20,998 bases of DNA. Origin: a virus. The stretch covers positions 1 to 20,998 of the IMG/VR virus record IMGVR_UViG_3300048837_001626. One strand, 5' to 3'. The notes beneath the pieces are model-generated. The model was given only the letters and a program-made list of their open reading frames with translations, did not search any database and was not told the origin of the DNA. Shown here piece after piece: positions 13,082 to 20,335 of this stretch. How positions within the stretch are numbered: the stretch's first letter is position 1; the number at the start of each line of letters is the position of its first letter. The translations under genes were made by a program, and so were the position numbers.

Positions 13082-14607
13082 TCCCGCACCTTGCCCTGCA
13101 CCTCGGCTGCGGCGGCCCAGTAGGCGGCGGCGAAGGCGGGCGCCAGCCTCTCGGCCAGCGGGCGCACGGGCAGCGCGCCGGCCAGGCGGGCCAGCCGCGT
13201 CTCCAGCTCGGCGAAGGTGGACGCGGCCTCCACCTCGGCGCGCACCGCATCCAGCAGCTGCTGCTGCGCGCCTTCGGCGTCGCGCGCCAGGCGCTCGGCC
13301 AGCGTGCTCACCGGCTCCTCCGGTCCGTCCTCGGCGAAGGCGGGATCGGCGTCATCCTCCTGCGGCGGCGGCTGCTGGCCGGTGGGGGCCGGGCGCTGGA
13401 CGCGGCGATAGCCCTCGCCGTATTTCGTCCGCACGCTTTCCTCGGTGGGCTCGTAGCCGATCTCGAACAGCTTGCGGTCCAGCTCCGCCATCGCCAGCAG
13501 GTCCGGCTCCTCCGGCGCGCGGCGCCACACGGTGGGCGGTGCGGCGCCGGGGATGTTCAGTTCCGTGATCCAGCGCAGCAGGCCGCCGTTGATCTCGGCG
13601 CTCAGCAGGCCCGCATCCTGGTCCGCCAGTTCCTGCCGCACGCCGTCATGCGTCTCGGCCGCAGCGCGGCTGCCATTGCCCTGGATCTCGGTGGTCAGCG
13701 TCTCGCCCAGAACGATCTTGCTGATCTCGGCGTCCATTGCCGCGGTCAGCGCCTCGTGCAGGCGGCCGGTGGCGCTGCCGCCGACGCCGGCTTCCAGGAA
13801 CTTGATCGTGGTGCCGGCGGGCACGACCAGGCCGCCGCCGCGCGCTAGGTCCGTCAGGGCGGCCGACAGCTTGCGGCGTTCCTCGTCCGGCGTGCCGGAT
13901 GCCATCTCGGCGTAGATGAAGGGCAGGCCGAGCTTCTCCAGCAGCGCGTTCCACAGCGCCACGCCGTTGCGCTTGAAGTAGACCGGCCAGAACAGGTCAT
14001 GCCCCAGGCCCCGCCCGTAGGGGTCCTCGTTCTCCTCGGCCCAGAAGCGCAGCATGATGAACTTGCGGTCGGGCACCTCGATCCCGTTGGTGGGATCCTC
14101 CCAGGTGAGCAGCCGGAGCCGTTCCTGCCGGTCCAGGCGGAAGCGGCGGGCGTTGCGCGGCTTGATCTGCGCCGGCACGATCCAGAAGCCGCGCAGCCCG
14201 CCTTCCAGCGTCAGTTCCGCCACTTCCCACAGCACCTCGGCCACGGCGTAGCCGGCCAGCACGGCGGACAGCAGGCCCTGGCAGGCGCGGTCGAAATTGG
14301 TACGCTTCAGCGCCGCGCGCACCAGCTCCGCCGCCAGCTGGTCGGCGGGCTCATCGCTGGCGGCATCCACTTCCCACTCCCGCGCGACGACCGCCTGGCG
14401 GCGCTTGCGCAGCACGCTGCCCGTGTGCCCATCGCGCGCCAGGTCCTGGTAGATCCGGATCCCGTCGCCGCCGCCGCGGCGCAGCAGGATGTCGTCGCGG
14501 GTGGTGAGCGTGAAGCCGCTGACCGGCGCGGTGACGTCGCGCGCGATGGACGCGATCTCAACCCGCAAATCCTGCGGCAGCCGCGCGTCGCCGGTGCTCT
14601 CGCTCAT
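13078..14607 (-). CDS. Portal protein (DUF935, Mu gp29-like)
   Basis: The 509-residue protein has the DUF935 layout. An N-terminal region contains DGHTGSVLRKRRQAVVAREWEV. The core contains YAVAEVLWEV and PAQIKPRNARRFRLD, then FIMLRFWAEENEDPYGRGLGHDL. A VVPAGTTIKFLEAG block follows, then SKIVLGETLTTEIQGNGSRAAAE. After about residue 415 it turns Pro/Asp/Glu-rich and helical. It forms the portal ring for DNA entry and exit. The ATG at 14607 is preceded by GAAGGGCG, and the gene starts 13 bases after a small accessory gene. Length and order relative to F and G match Mu. Confidence 0.92.
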   Translation of the reverse strand: MSESTGDARLPQDLRVEIASIARDVTAPVSGFTLTTRDDILLRRGGGDGIRIYQDLARDGHTGSVLRKRRQAVVAREWEVDAASDEPADQLAAELVRAALKRTNFDRACQGLLSAVLAGYAVAEVLWEVAELTLEGGLRGFWIVPAQIKPRNARRFRLDRQERLRLLTWEDPTNGIEVPDRKFIMLRFWAEENEDPYGRGLGHDLFWPVYFKRNGVALWNALLEKLGLPFIYAEMASGTPDEERRKLSAALTDLARGGGLVVPAGTTIKFLEAGVGGSATGRLHEALTAAMDAEISKIVLGETLTTEIQGNGSRAAAETHDGVRQELADQDAGLLSAEINGGLLRWITELNIPGAAPPTVWRRAPEEPDLLAMAELDRKLFEIGYEPTEESVRTKYGEGYRRVQRPAPTGQQPPPQEDDADPAFAEDGPEEPVSTLAERLARDAEGAQQQLLDAVRAEVEAASTFAELETRLARLAGALPVRPLAERLAPAFAAAYWAAAAEVQGKVRE

Positions 14608-14620
14608 GCGTCGTCGCCCT

Positions 14621-14953
14621 TCATGCGCCGGGCCGGACGCCGCGCTGCCGGCGCGCAGGCGGCACCGGCTGGTCCGCCCATCTCTTCTCCGGCTTGTCCC
14701 GGAGCTTCGGCTCCTTCTTCGGGATCAGGTCTGGGAACTGGTGGTCGGGCAGCGCCGCGACCTGCTCGCGGTAGCGCCAGGCCAGCAGGTGCACCATGTC
14801 GCGCTGCCGCTCGGTCAGGTCTTCCGGCTTGCGGAAGCACACATCGGCGACGAAGCCGTGGTCCCAGTCGCGCAGCCGCATCGCCGGATCGTTCAGCGCC
14901 GCCATGCGGCGGCGGAGGATCGTGTGCTCTTCGGGGGTCAGTGGCTCAGCCAT
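14621..14953 (-). CDS. Small accessory protein, unknown (110 residues)
   Basis: The protein starts MAEPLTPEEHTILRRRMAAL and contains DHGFVADVCFRKPEDLTERQRD followed by a MVHLLAWRYREQ helix. The spacing (Phe ... Leu-Thr-x-x-Gln ... Tyr-Arg) recalls a short helical motif found in several phage DNA-related proteins, but that is a weak resemblance. The C-terminus is Lys/Arg/Pro-rich. The ATG at 14953 overlaps the upstream gene by eight bases. It lies directly before the portal gene in the accessory block. I do not assign a function. Confidence 0.65.
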   Translation of the reverse strand: MAEPLTPEEHTILRRRMAALNDPAMRLRDWDHGFVADVCFRKPEDLTERQRDMVHLLAWRYREQVAALPDHQFPDLIPKKEPKLRDKPEKRWADQPVPPARRQRGVRPGA

Positions 14954-15245
14954 CCGCGCCGTCCTTCGTCGCACGCCAGATCCGCACGACGCGCGCGCTT
15001 TCGGTGCGCGTGACCGCTCCGCCCTTGCCCCACAGCCGCCGCGCGGAGGTCGAGATCGTCGCCTGCCATGCCGCCGCGGTCAGGCCGTCCGGCACGCGCA
15101 GCGCCATGGACTGGCCGGGCAGCAGCGGCCGCAGCAGCCCGGCCAGGTCCCAGCGCATCTTCGGGTTGCGCTTCGGCGGCGGGCTGAGGTCGTCGCGCGG
15201 CGCCTCGAACTCCACGCCACGCGCGCTGCGGCGGAACTCGGCCAT
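14946..15245 (-). CDS. Small accessory protein, unknown (99 residues)
   Basis: The protein begins MAEFRRSARGVEFEAPRDD and has a central LRPLLPGQSMALRVPDGLT region. It ends with a helix and strand pair (ISTSARRLWGKGGAVTRTE, then VVRIWRA). Short phage proteins of the layout 'helix, then TR...VRIWR' are common and might bind nucleic acid, but this is an impression only. The start at 15245 lies two bases after the methyltransferase stop, with GAGG upstream. An upstream extension to 15275 lacks such a site. Confidence 0.6.
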   Translation of the reverse strand: MAEFRRSARGVEFEAPRDDLSPPPKRNPKMRWDLAGLLRPLLPGQSMALRVPDGLTAAAWQATISTSARRLWGKGGAVTRTESARVVRIWRATKDGADG

Positions 15246-15247
15246 CG

Positions 15248-15991
15248 TCAGTCCTCGCCATGCGGGCCGCCCCACGGACCGGGCGCGGCCTGGGCCTGCA
15301 GGCGCGCCAGGCGCTCGCAGGCGACATCGAAGTAGCGTCGCTCCGCCTCGATCCCGATGCAGTCATGGCCAAGCTGCTGCGCCGCCACCAGCGTGCTGCC
15401 GCTGCCCATCCAGGGGTCGAGTATCAGCCCGGCCTGCGGGACGCGCGCTTCGCGGATGCACCAGCGCATGATCGCCACCGGCTTCTGGGTCGGGTGCACG
15501 CGCGGGCGGCCCGGGCCGATATCCTCGCGGCCTTCCTTGCCCACGCGGTAGCCATCCCACAGCAGCCGGTAGATCCGCATGGGGCGCTGCACCGGCCGCC
15601 TCGCGCGGCCACGGACCCGCCGCGGGAAGGGCCGATCGAGCACCAGCGCTGCCTCCCCGTCGCCCTGGCAGCGCCGGCTGCCATCCGGCCGCTTGTCCCA
15701 GACCAGCCAGGATCCGGGCGGAAGACGATCCGCGAAGCGGTGCGCACCCCACAGCAGGATGATGTCCGCCACCTGCAGCCAGGGCGCCGGATCGAAGGGA
15801 TGGTCGTCGCCCAGGATCGGCGGATACTCCTTCGAAGGCTGCCCCTTCACGCGCACGTTGGTCTTGAGCTTCTGGCCGTAGGGCGGATCGGCGATCACCG
15901 CGGCGGGGCGCGGCAGCGTGGGCGCGATCTCGCGGCAGTCGCCGAACCAGAGCGTGGCCCCGCCGATCTGCACGCATTCAGGCGCCGGCAT
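15248..15991 (-). CDS. DNA adenine/cytosine-N methyltransferase, beta-class (phage modification gene)
   Basis: The 247-residue protein has catalytic motif IV VIADPPYG near residues 32-39, an internal variable region with HPTQKPVAIMRW (about 166-177), and SAM-binding motif I LDPWMGSGST near 191-200. That order (IV before I) defines beta-class N6/N4 methyltransferases (N6_N4_Mtase family). The DPPY form favours N6-adenine. It probably protects phage DNA from host restriction or alters regulation. No partner endonuclease is present. The ATG at 15991 is chosen for the purine-rich site GGAAGGGGG before it; an ATG at 16039 is possible but would overlap the previous gene by 62 bases. Located between terL and portal, it is an added gene compared with Mu. 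Confidence 0.88.
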   Translation of the reverse strand: MPAPECVQIGGATLWFGDCREIAPTLPRPAAVIADPPYGQKLKTNVRVKGQPSKEYPPILGDDHPFDPAPWLQVADIILLWGAHRFADRLPPGSWLVWDKRPDGSRRCQGDGEAALVLDRPFPRRVRGRARRPVQRPMRIYRLLWDGYRVGKEGREDIGPGRPRVHPTQKPVAIMRWCIREARVPQAGLILDPWMGSGSTLVAAQQLGHDCIGIEAERRYFDVACERLARLQAQAAPGPWGGPHGED

Positions 15992-16235
15992 CTTCGCCCC
16001 CTTCCACCAGGTCCGCTTCGTAAGGCGCCGGCGAAACATGCCACCAGTGGTCCGCCGCCACGATCGCGGCGCAGCCGCGCGCCGCGTCGAGCAGGATCAA
16101 CTCGCCCTGGCTGCCGACCTCCAGCTCCGCCACGTCGGTCACGACCAGGTCGCCGGACGGGCCGAACACCACGTAGTCGCGCACCACGGTGTCGGTCTGG
16201 TTATGCTGCCCGATGTCCATCGTCGCCTCCGTCAT
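15978..16235 (-). CDS. Small accessory protein, unknown (85 residues)
   Basis: The protein begins MTEATMDIGQHNQTDT and contains a beta-rich centre (DLVVTDVAELEVGSQGELILLD) and a WWHVSPAPYEAD end. It is acidic with no cysteines or membrane segment. The ATG overlaps the terL stop (ATGA), and the 3' end overlaps the methyltransferase start by 14 bases, so it is co-translated with both. It could be a small virion or regulatory protein, but no family is recognised. Confidence 0.65.
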   Translation of the reverse strand: MTEATMDIGQHNQTDTVVRDYVVFGPSGDLVVTDVAELEVGSQGELILLDAARGCAAIVAADHWWHVSPAPYEADLVEGGEDAGA

Positions 16236-17863
16236 CCCAGGTAGTCCGCCACGCCCAAGCCCGCGCCAGAGCCGACGCCCACGAAGCCCGCGTACGGCGG
16301 TTCCGCCGGCCGAGACACCGGCGCGAAGCGCCCATCGCCCACGTCGCGGCCGGCGGCATAGATCGCCAGCGCGGCGGCGATCGCCGCGTCGCCATGGCGC
16401 TGCCCGCCCGCCTTGTCCTTCTCCTCGCCCTTCTCGACCTGGCGCTTGTCCGGCACGCGGGCCACGCCGCGCACCAGCTCGAGCTGGCGGAAGTCGTCCA
16501 CCACGCCGGCGTCAGCCGGGATGGTCAGGCCGCCATCTTCGAAGGCGGCCTTCAGCTTCGGCATGTGCGCGCGATACCAGGCCTCGGTCAGGTGGATGCC
16601 CTCGGCGCGGTGCGCGCCGTAGCGCTGCACGGTGACCTCGGCCAGGTAGGCGCCGTTGCCGGTGGCATCCAGCGCCACGCCCGACAGCCGCGGCAGACGG
16701 TCCAGCACGTAGTGCAGGATCTGCTTCTGCTGCTCGAAGGGCACGTTCCGCAGCTCGATCACGAAGGGCGCCCGCCGCACTAGGTCTTCCGACACCTGCA
16801 CCGGCCAGAAGACCGAGAGGTCGCCCACGCGGGCGAAGTCGCCGCCCAGCGCGTGGCGGAACAGGGGCGCCAGTGCGCGCAGCCGGGCGCCGACCTGGTC
16901 CTCGCACCAGGCCAGCACGTGCCGCTCCCGCGCGTGGTCGGGCAGGTGGACGAAGGCATCGTCGCAGCGCAGCCGCAGCACCGGCACGGTCCGGTCGGCG
17001 CGGGCCTCGATCAGGTGCAGCGGCAGGAACTTCCCCGATCCCGCGCGGGGGATCACGTCCAGCTCCTCGCCGGCGCCGTCGCCATAGAAGCCGCGGATCT
17101 CGTCGCGCCAGGCGGCCTCTGCCTCCGGCGTCCATTCGCGGCCGCGCACCAGGCAGATGCGCTGATACAGGCCGTCGCGCAGGGCGTCGTCGAACGTGGT
17201 GCGCAGCACGGCGCCGCGCTTGCGGCCCGCGCGGATGTCCTGGATCAGCTCGTTGAACGGGTTCTCCACGCCGTCATGGGTGGAGATCACCAGCACGCGC
17301 CCACCCCAGATCAGCAGCGCCAGCGCGGCCTTCAGCAGCTCCGCCAGCTGGTCGTGGAAGGCGGCCTCGTCGATCACCACGAAGCCCTGCCGGCCGCGCA
17401 GGCTTCGCGGGCGGGACGCCAGGGCGACGATCTCGAAGCCGGAGGCGAAGGCGATGCGGAAGGCGGCGATGTGCCGGTCCCCGCCATCCTTGTCCTGGTC
17501 GGCGAACAGGAACTCCGCCATCTCGCCGGCGGCCAGGCCAAGGGCCCGCGCCCACATGCCGCAGACGCCGATGAACTCCCGCGCCATGTCCAGGTTGTAG
17601 CCGATGTAGAGGCTGTCCATGCCGCCGGCGCTGCGCTGCGCGCCGCTGGTCAGCACGGCCTGCGCGCCCACGCCCCACGTCGCGCCGATGCGGCGGGACT
17701 TCTCGATGACCGTCAGCGCGTGCGCGCTGACCGTGGCCAGCAGCGCGCGCTGGTAGGGCAGCAGCACGCCGTCGGCCCCATTGGGCAGCGTGGGCATGGT
17801 CGCCACGGCGTCCTGCCGGTGGCGCGCCCAGTCCTCCGCGGTGATCGGGCCGGGATCGGTCAC
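16232..17863 (-). CDS. terL: Terminase large subunit (Mu gp28-like)
   Basis: The 543-residue packaging motor has an N-terminal ATPase with a Walker-A-like EKSRRIGATWG (54-64), Walker B FVVIDEAAF (161-169; Asp165, Glu166) and a coupling motif ISTHDG (193-198). The nuclease part has acidic residues in an RNase-H-like arrangement: GGDFARVGD (Asp342), VALDATGNG (Asp399) and HGDAAIAAALA (Asp492). It cuts and pumps phage DNA into the head; Mu-type terminases package from a pac-like site and accept flanking host DNA. The GTG start at 17863 overlaps the small-subunit stop (GTGA). All motifs are intact. Confidence 0.94.
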   Translation of the reverse strand: MTDPGPITAEDWARHRQDAVATMPTLPNGADGVLLPYQRALLATVSAHALTVIEKSRRIGATWGVGAQAVLTSGAQRSAGGMDSLYIGYNLDMAREFIGVCGMWARALGLAAGEMAEFLFADQDKDGGDRHIAAFRIAFASGFEIVALASRPRSLRGRQGFVVIDEAAFHDQLAELLKAALALLIWGGRVLVISTHDGVENPFNELIQDIRAGRKRGAVLRTTFDDALRDGLYQRICLVRGREWTPEAEAAWRDEIRGFYGDGAGEELDVIPRAGSGKFLPLHLIEARADRTVPVLRLRCDDAFVHLPDHARERHVLAWCEDQVGARLRALAPLFRHALGGDFARVGDLSVFWPVQVSEDLVRRAPFVIELRNVPFEQQKQILHYVLDRLPRLSGVALDATGNGAYLAEVTVQRYGAHRAEGIHLTEAWYRAHMPKLKAAFEDGGLTIPADAGVVDDFRQLELVRGVARVPDKRQVEKGEEKDKAGGQRHGDAAIAAALAIYAAGRDVGDGRFAPVSRPAEPPYAGFVGVGSGAGLGVADYLG

Positions 17864-18456
17864 GTGGCGGCTTTCGCGCCCCGTGCCGGCGCAGCCGGCT
17901 GGACACCGAGAATGCTCGCCTTGATGGCGTCGATCGTGGCGGCGGACAGCCCCTTCTCCCGCGCCATGCTCTCGGCGGCGGTGGCGGCGGCCCTCGTCGC
18001 GCGCGCGGCCGCGCGCTTCTCCGCGCGCTCGATGAATTCCACGTCGTGGCGGCTGGCCTTGGTCAGGTGTTCCAAGGCCTTCGCCAGCAGCATCGCGCCC
18101 TGCGGATCCCCGGCCAGCGCGGCACGGCCGCTTTCTGCCGCCTCATCGCCCTCGGCCATGAACAGATCCAGGATCGCCCCGTGCAGCAGTTCGATGTTCA
18201 GCCGCGCGGTCTTGCTTTCGGGCTGGTCGCCGAACTTGCGCACCAGCGCTTCGGCCACGGCGCGGCTGCGGCGCAGCTTTTCGCCCGCGGCGGCAAGCTT
18301 CTGGGTATAGCGACCCAACGCGCTGCGGCTGACCTCGACCGACATGCCCTCCAGGTGGGCCAGGATCTCATCCAGCGTGCGCCCCTGGTCGAGCAGCCGG
18401 CCGATGGCGTCGCGCACCTCGGGCCCCAGGCGATCCACGGTGGATTTGCGCGCCAT
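17860..18456 (-). CDS. Terminase small subunit (DUF3486, Mu gp27-like)
   Basis: The 198-residue protein starts MARKSTVDRLGPEVRDAIGRLL, with a helix-turn-helix-like region (RTLDEILAHL, then VSRSALGRYTQKLA). A DLFMAEGDEA helix, a long charged helix (FIERAEKRAAARATRAA) and REKGLSAATIDAIKASILG follow. This matches the DUF3486 / Mu gp27 family, thought to be the DNA-recognition subunit of the terminase. It lies directly upstream of terL and overlaps it, and starts six bases after the gp26-like gene. Confidence 0.88.
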   Translation of the reverse strand: MARKSTVDRLGPEVRDAIGRLLDQGRTLDEILAHLEGMSVEVSRSALGRYTQKLAAAGEKLRRSRAVAEALVRKFGDQPESKTARLNIELLHGAILDLFMAEGDEAAESGRAALAGDPQGAMLLAKALEHLTKASRHDVEFIERAEKRAAARATRAAATAAESMAREKGLSAATIDAIKASILGVQPAAPARGAKAAT

Positions 18457-18462
18457 GCCGGC

Positions 18463-18768
18463 TCAACCCGGCGCGGGCCGCGCGACGCCGGGCCAGGGGC
18501 GGCCCTGCGCCACCTCCAGCCCCGTGCGCGTCAGCTTGCCGATCCACAGCATCTCGCCGCCGGCGTCGAGCTTCTCGACCGTGACCAGGCCATGCGTCTC
18601 CAGCCAGGCCAGGTGGGCGCGCAGCACGTCGCGGCCGACCACGCCCAGCCGCAGGCGCGCCAGCATCCTTTCCACCAGGGTCTCGTTGAGGCTGTAGTCA
18701 TGGGCCTCCGAGAGGCATCTCAGGATCACCAGGCGGCGATCCTCATCCAGCAGGGCCTGCAGGCTCAT
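18463..18768 (-). CDS. Mu gp26-like small winged-helix phage protein
   Basis: The 101-residue protein reads LLDEDRRLVILRCLSEAHDYSLNET, then VGRDVLRAHLAWLETHGLVTVE and a strand pair ending TRTGLEVAQGR. This is the Mu gp26 / VpaChn25_0724-type family, an ArsR-like winged helix by pattern. Its role is not known; its fixed position between gp25 and gp27 suggests a packaging or late regulatory role. The start overlaps the DUF2730 stop (ATGA). Confidence 0.82.
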   Translation of the reverse strand: MSLQALLDEDRRLVILRCLSEAHDYSLNETLVERMLARLRLGVVGRDVLRAHLAWLETHGLVTVEKLDAGGEMLWIGKLTRTGLEVAQGRPWPGVARPAPG

Positions 18769-19112
18769 GGCTTCGGCTTTCCCTTGCCCAGCTCGTGCTG
18801 GATGAGCAGGCCCAGGTCGCGCTCCACGCGCGCGACCCCTTCGCGCACGCCGTCCACCCGCGCGCCGATCGCCGCGAAGCCGCTTTCCACCGCGCTCAGC
18901 CGCGCGTGGATCTGCTGCACGTCGTTATGGGTGGGCATCCGCGACAGCCGCGCGTCGATCTCGTCCATCCGCTCGCCGAGCTTGGCCACGTCGGCGCGGG
19001 ATGCGAAGTCGCCCGCGAAGCGCGCGCGCAGCAGCCACACCACCAGTCCGGAGGCGAAGGTGGCGACGGTGACGACGGCCGCGATGGCGGACCAGTTGAT
19101 GCCCAGGATCAT
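18765..19112 (-). CDS. DUF2730 membrane-anchored coiled-coil protein (Mu gp25-like)
   Basis: The 115-residue protein has one N-terminal membrane helix (about 8-27, AIAAVVTVATFASGLVVWLL), then a long charged coiled coil (FASRADVAKLGERMDEIDARL and VESGFAAIGARVDGVREGVARVERD). This matches DUF2730 / Mu gp25. Position next to the holin and the spanin-like topology suggest a lysis accessory or inner-membrane role; Mu encodes its spanins in this area. Function is inferred. ATGA overlap at both ends. Confidence 0.82.
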   Translation of the reverse strand: MILGINWSAIAAVVTVATFASGLVVWLLRARFAGDFASRADVAKLGERMDEIDARLSRMPTHNDVQQIHARLSAVESGFAAIGARVDGVREGVARVERDLGLLIQHELGKGKPKP

Positions 19113-19294
19113 GGCCGGGTCGCGCGAACAGCGCGCCCCTGCGGCAACGCCTCCGCCGGGTCGTCCATCACGCGGTCCAGCGATGCCGGCCGGCGATCCT
19201 CCGGCCGAGGCGGGGCCTGGCGCAGGCGGTGGCGGCGCAGCAGCTCCTGCCGCTCGCGTTCGGCCATATCGGCCGCCCAGTCCGCGTCATCCAT
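19109..19294 (-). CDS. Small charged protein, possibly a zinc-finger-less TraR/DksA-like remnant
   Basis: The 61-residue protein starts MDDADWAADMAERERQEL, very like the N-terminal helix of small phage TraR/DksA proteins, which many Mu-like phages encode in this region. The part that should hold the four cysteines (DDPAEALPQGRAVRATRP) contains none, so a zinc finger cannot form. It overlaps the holin by eight bases and the DUF2730 gene by four. Real coding is supported by the tight overlaps; the DksA relation is a weak guess. Confidence 0.6.
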   Translation of the reverse strand: MDDADWAADMAERERQELLRRHRLRQAPPRPEDRRPASLDRVMDDPAEALPQGRAVRATRP

Positions 19295-19646
19295 GGAAGG
19301 CCGTGCTCCCCGCCGGCTTGGGCATCCGGGCGCGGATCATCTGGTCGAGATCCGTCGTCTCGATGCCGAAGTGCGCCAGCGCGTCGGGCACGCGGCGCTG
19401 CACGTAGTCCCGCGCGACCTCGGCCGCGACCACGGCGCGGACGGGCAGATCGGGGCCGGTGACGCGGCGCCGCGCCTCGGCCAGGCCGAATTCCACGGCG
19501 CGGTCCAGCGCGGCCGTCAGGTAGCCGCGCACCTCGGCATCGGCCCTCAGGCGCAGGAACTGTCGCAGGCGAAGCAGCACGAAGCTGCCCAGCATCAGCA
19601 CGGCGGCGCCGGCGATCTGGAGCAGCGCCTCGGTCAGCGCGGTCAT
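19287..19646 (-). CDS. Holin, LL-H-like family
   Basis: The 119-residue protein has a hydrophobic segment at about 8-27 (LLQIAGAAVLMLGSFVLL), a basic turn, an amphipathic helical region and the C-terminal pattern ARDYVQRRVPDALAHFGIETTDLDQMI. The YV...P..L...GI....L..MI layout is that of the LL-H phage holin family. It would open the inner membrane to let the endolysin, which has no signal peptide, reach the wall. It overlaps the endolysin by four bases (ATGA) and follows it in the same operon. Confidence 0.75.
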   Translation of the reverse strand: MTALTEALLQIAGAAVLMLGSFVLLRLRQFLRLRADAEVRGYLTAALDRAVEFGLAEARRRVTGPDLPVRAVVAAEVARDYVQRRVPDALAHFGIETTDLDQMIRARMPKPAGSTAFHG

Positions 19647-20278
19647 CGTGACAGGAACTCCTGGCCAATGGCCGCCAGCGCGGCCCTGTAGCGGCGGCGC
19701 ACGTCGGCCATGCCGACCAGCCCGCCATTGATCATGCGGCGCACCTGTTCGATGTCGCCGGCGTCCGCGGGCGCATTGCAGCCGCGCCAGGACCAGAAGC
19801 GCGTGGCGCTTTCGGCGGCGCCCGGTTTCGTTTCCAGCCAGGCCGGCAGGCTTTCGATCGGGCGGCCTGTGGCGATCGCCAGGCGGGCATAGTTGTCGCG
19901 CCCGGTGGTCTGCAGCAGGCCGCGCCCACGGAAGCGCCAGCCGTCGCCCGGGCCGATGTTGCCCATGCGACCGCCATACACGCGCTCCGCCAGGGCTTCC
20001 GGGTTGCGGGCGAAGGGGCTGGCGGCAAGGGCATCGGGGAAGCGGGACGGCCAGACCCGCACCAGGCGCTCGGCCGAATAGCTCATGTTCTCCACCAGCC
20101 GCGCGAAGCCGCCGGTCTCATGCAGCGCATTCGCCAGGAAGGCTGCCAGGCGCTGCGGCGTGGTGATCTCAGCGGCGGCGCAGGCGGGCGGCAGCACGGC
20201 CGCCCACCCGAGTGGATCTGCCGCACCCAGCCGGCGCAGCAGCCCAGCGGTCGGGGAGATGGTGGCGGCGGCTGGCAT
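19643..20278 (-). CDS. Endolysin, glycoside hydrolase family 19 (chitinase-like lysozyme)
   Basis: The 211-residue protein has the GH19 layout: ALHETGGFARLVEN with catalytic Glu54 and probable second acid Glu63, then NMSYSAERL. It continues with the FARNPEALAERVYGGRMGN region, GDGWRFRGRGLLQTTGRDNY and a W-rich end (ATRFWSWRGCNA). It cleaves the peptidoglycan sugar backbone during lysis. There is no signal peptide or membrane anchor, so it depends on the holin. The start at 20278 has no Shine-Dalgarno sequence but has the shared leader element; upstream in-frame codons lie within the activator gene. Confidence 0.9.
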   Translation of the reverse strand: MPAAATISPTAGLLRRLGAADPLGWAAVLPPACAAAEITTPQRLAAFLANALHETGGFARLVENMSYSAERLVRVWPSRFPDALAASPFARNPEALAERVYGGRMGNIGPGDGWRFRGRGLLQTTGRDNYARLAIATGRPIESLPAWLETKPGAAESATRFWSWRGCNAPADAGDIEQVRRMINGGLVGMADVRRRYRAALAAIGQEFLSR

Positions 20279-20335
20279 GGCCGCGAGGATCGCGTGCGCG
20301 CGGGGGCGGGTCGGCGCCCCGTGTGCGGGGTGCCT
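20279..20335 (-). promoter_or_regulatory. Candidate late promoter / leader element upstream of the endolysin gene
   Basis: A dyad (9 pairs including one G-T; plus-strand CGGCGCCCCG, TGTG, CGGGGTGCC; 20312-20334) is followed on the minus strand by 17 bases and GCGATCCT (20286-20293), 7 bases before the ATG. It matches the 24-base dyad at 3617-3640 at 21 positions. The dyad overlaps the stop codon of the Mor/C-like activator gene. Mu has its late promoter Plys at this place. Confidence 0.52.

Noticed and set aside
16853-19407. Two long plus-strand frames (16853-18310, 18046-19407) opposite the terminase and small phage genes
   Set aside because: Both oppose genes with clear terminase and Mu gp25-gp27 motifs; there is no independent evidence for coding.
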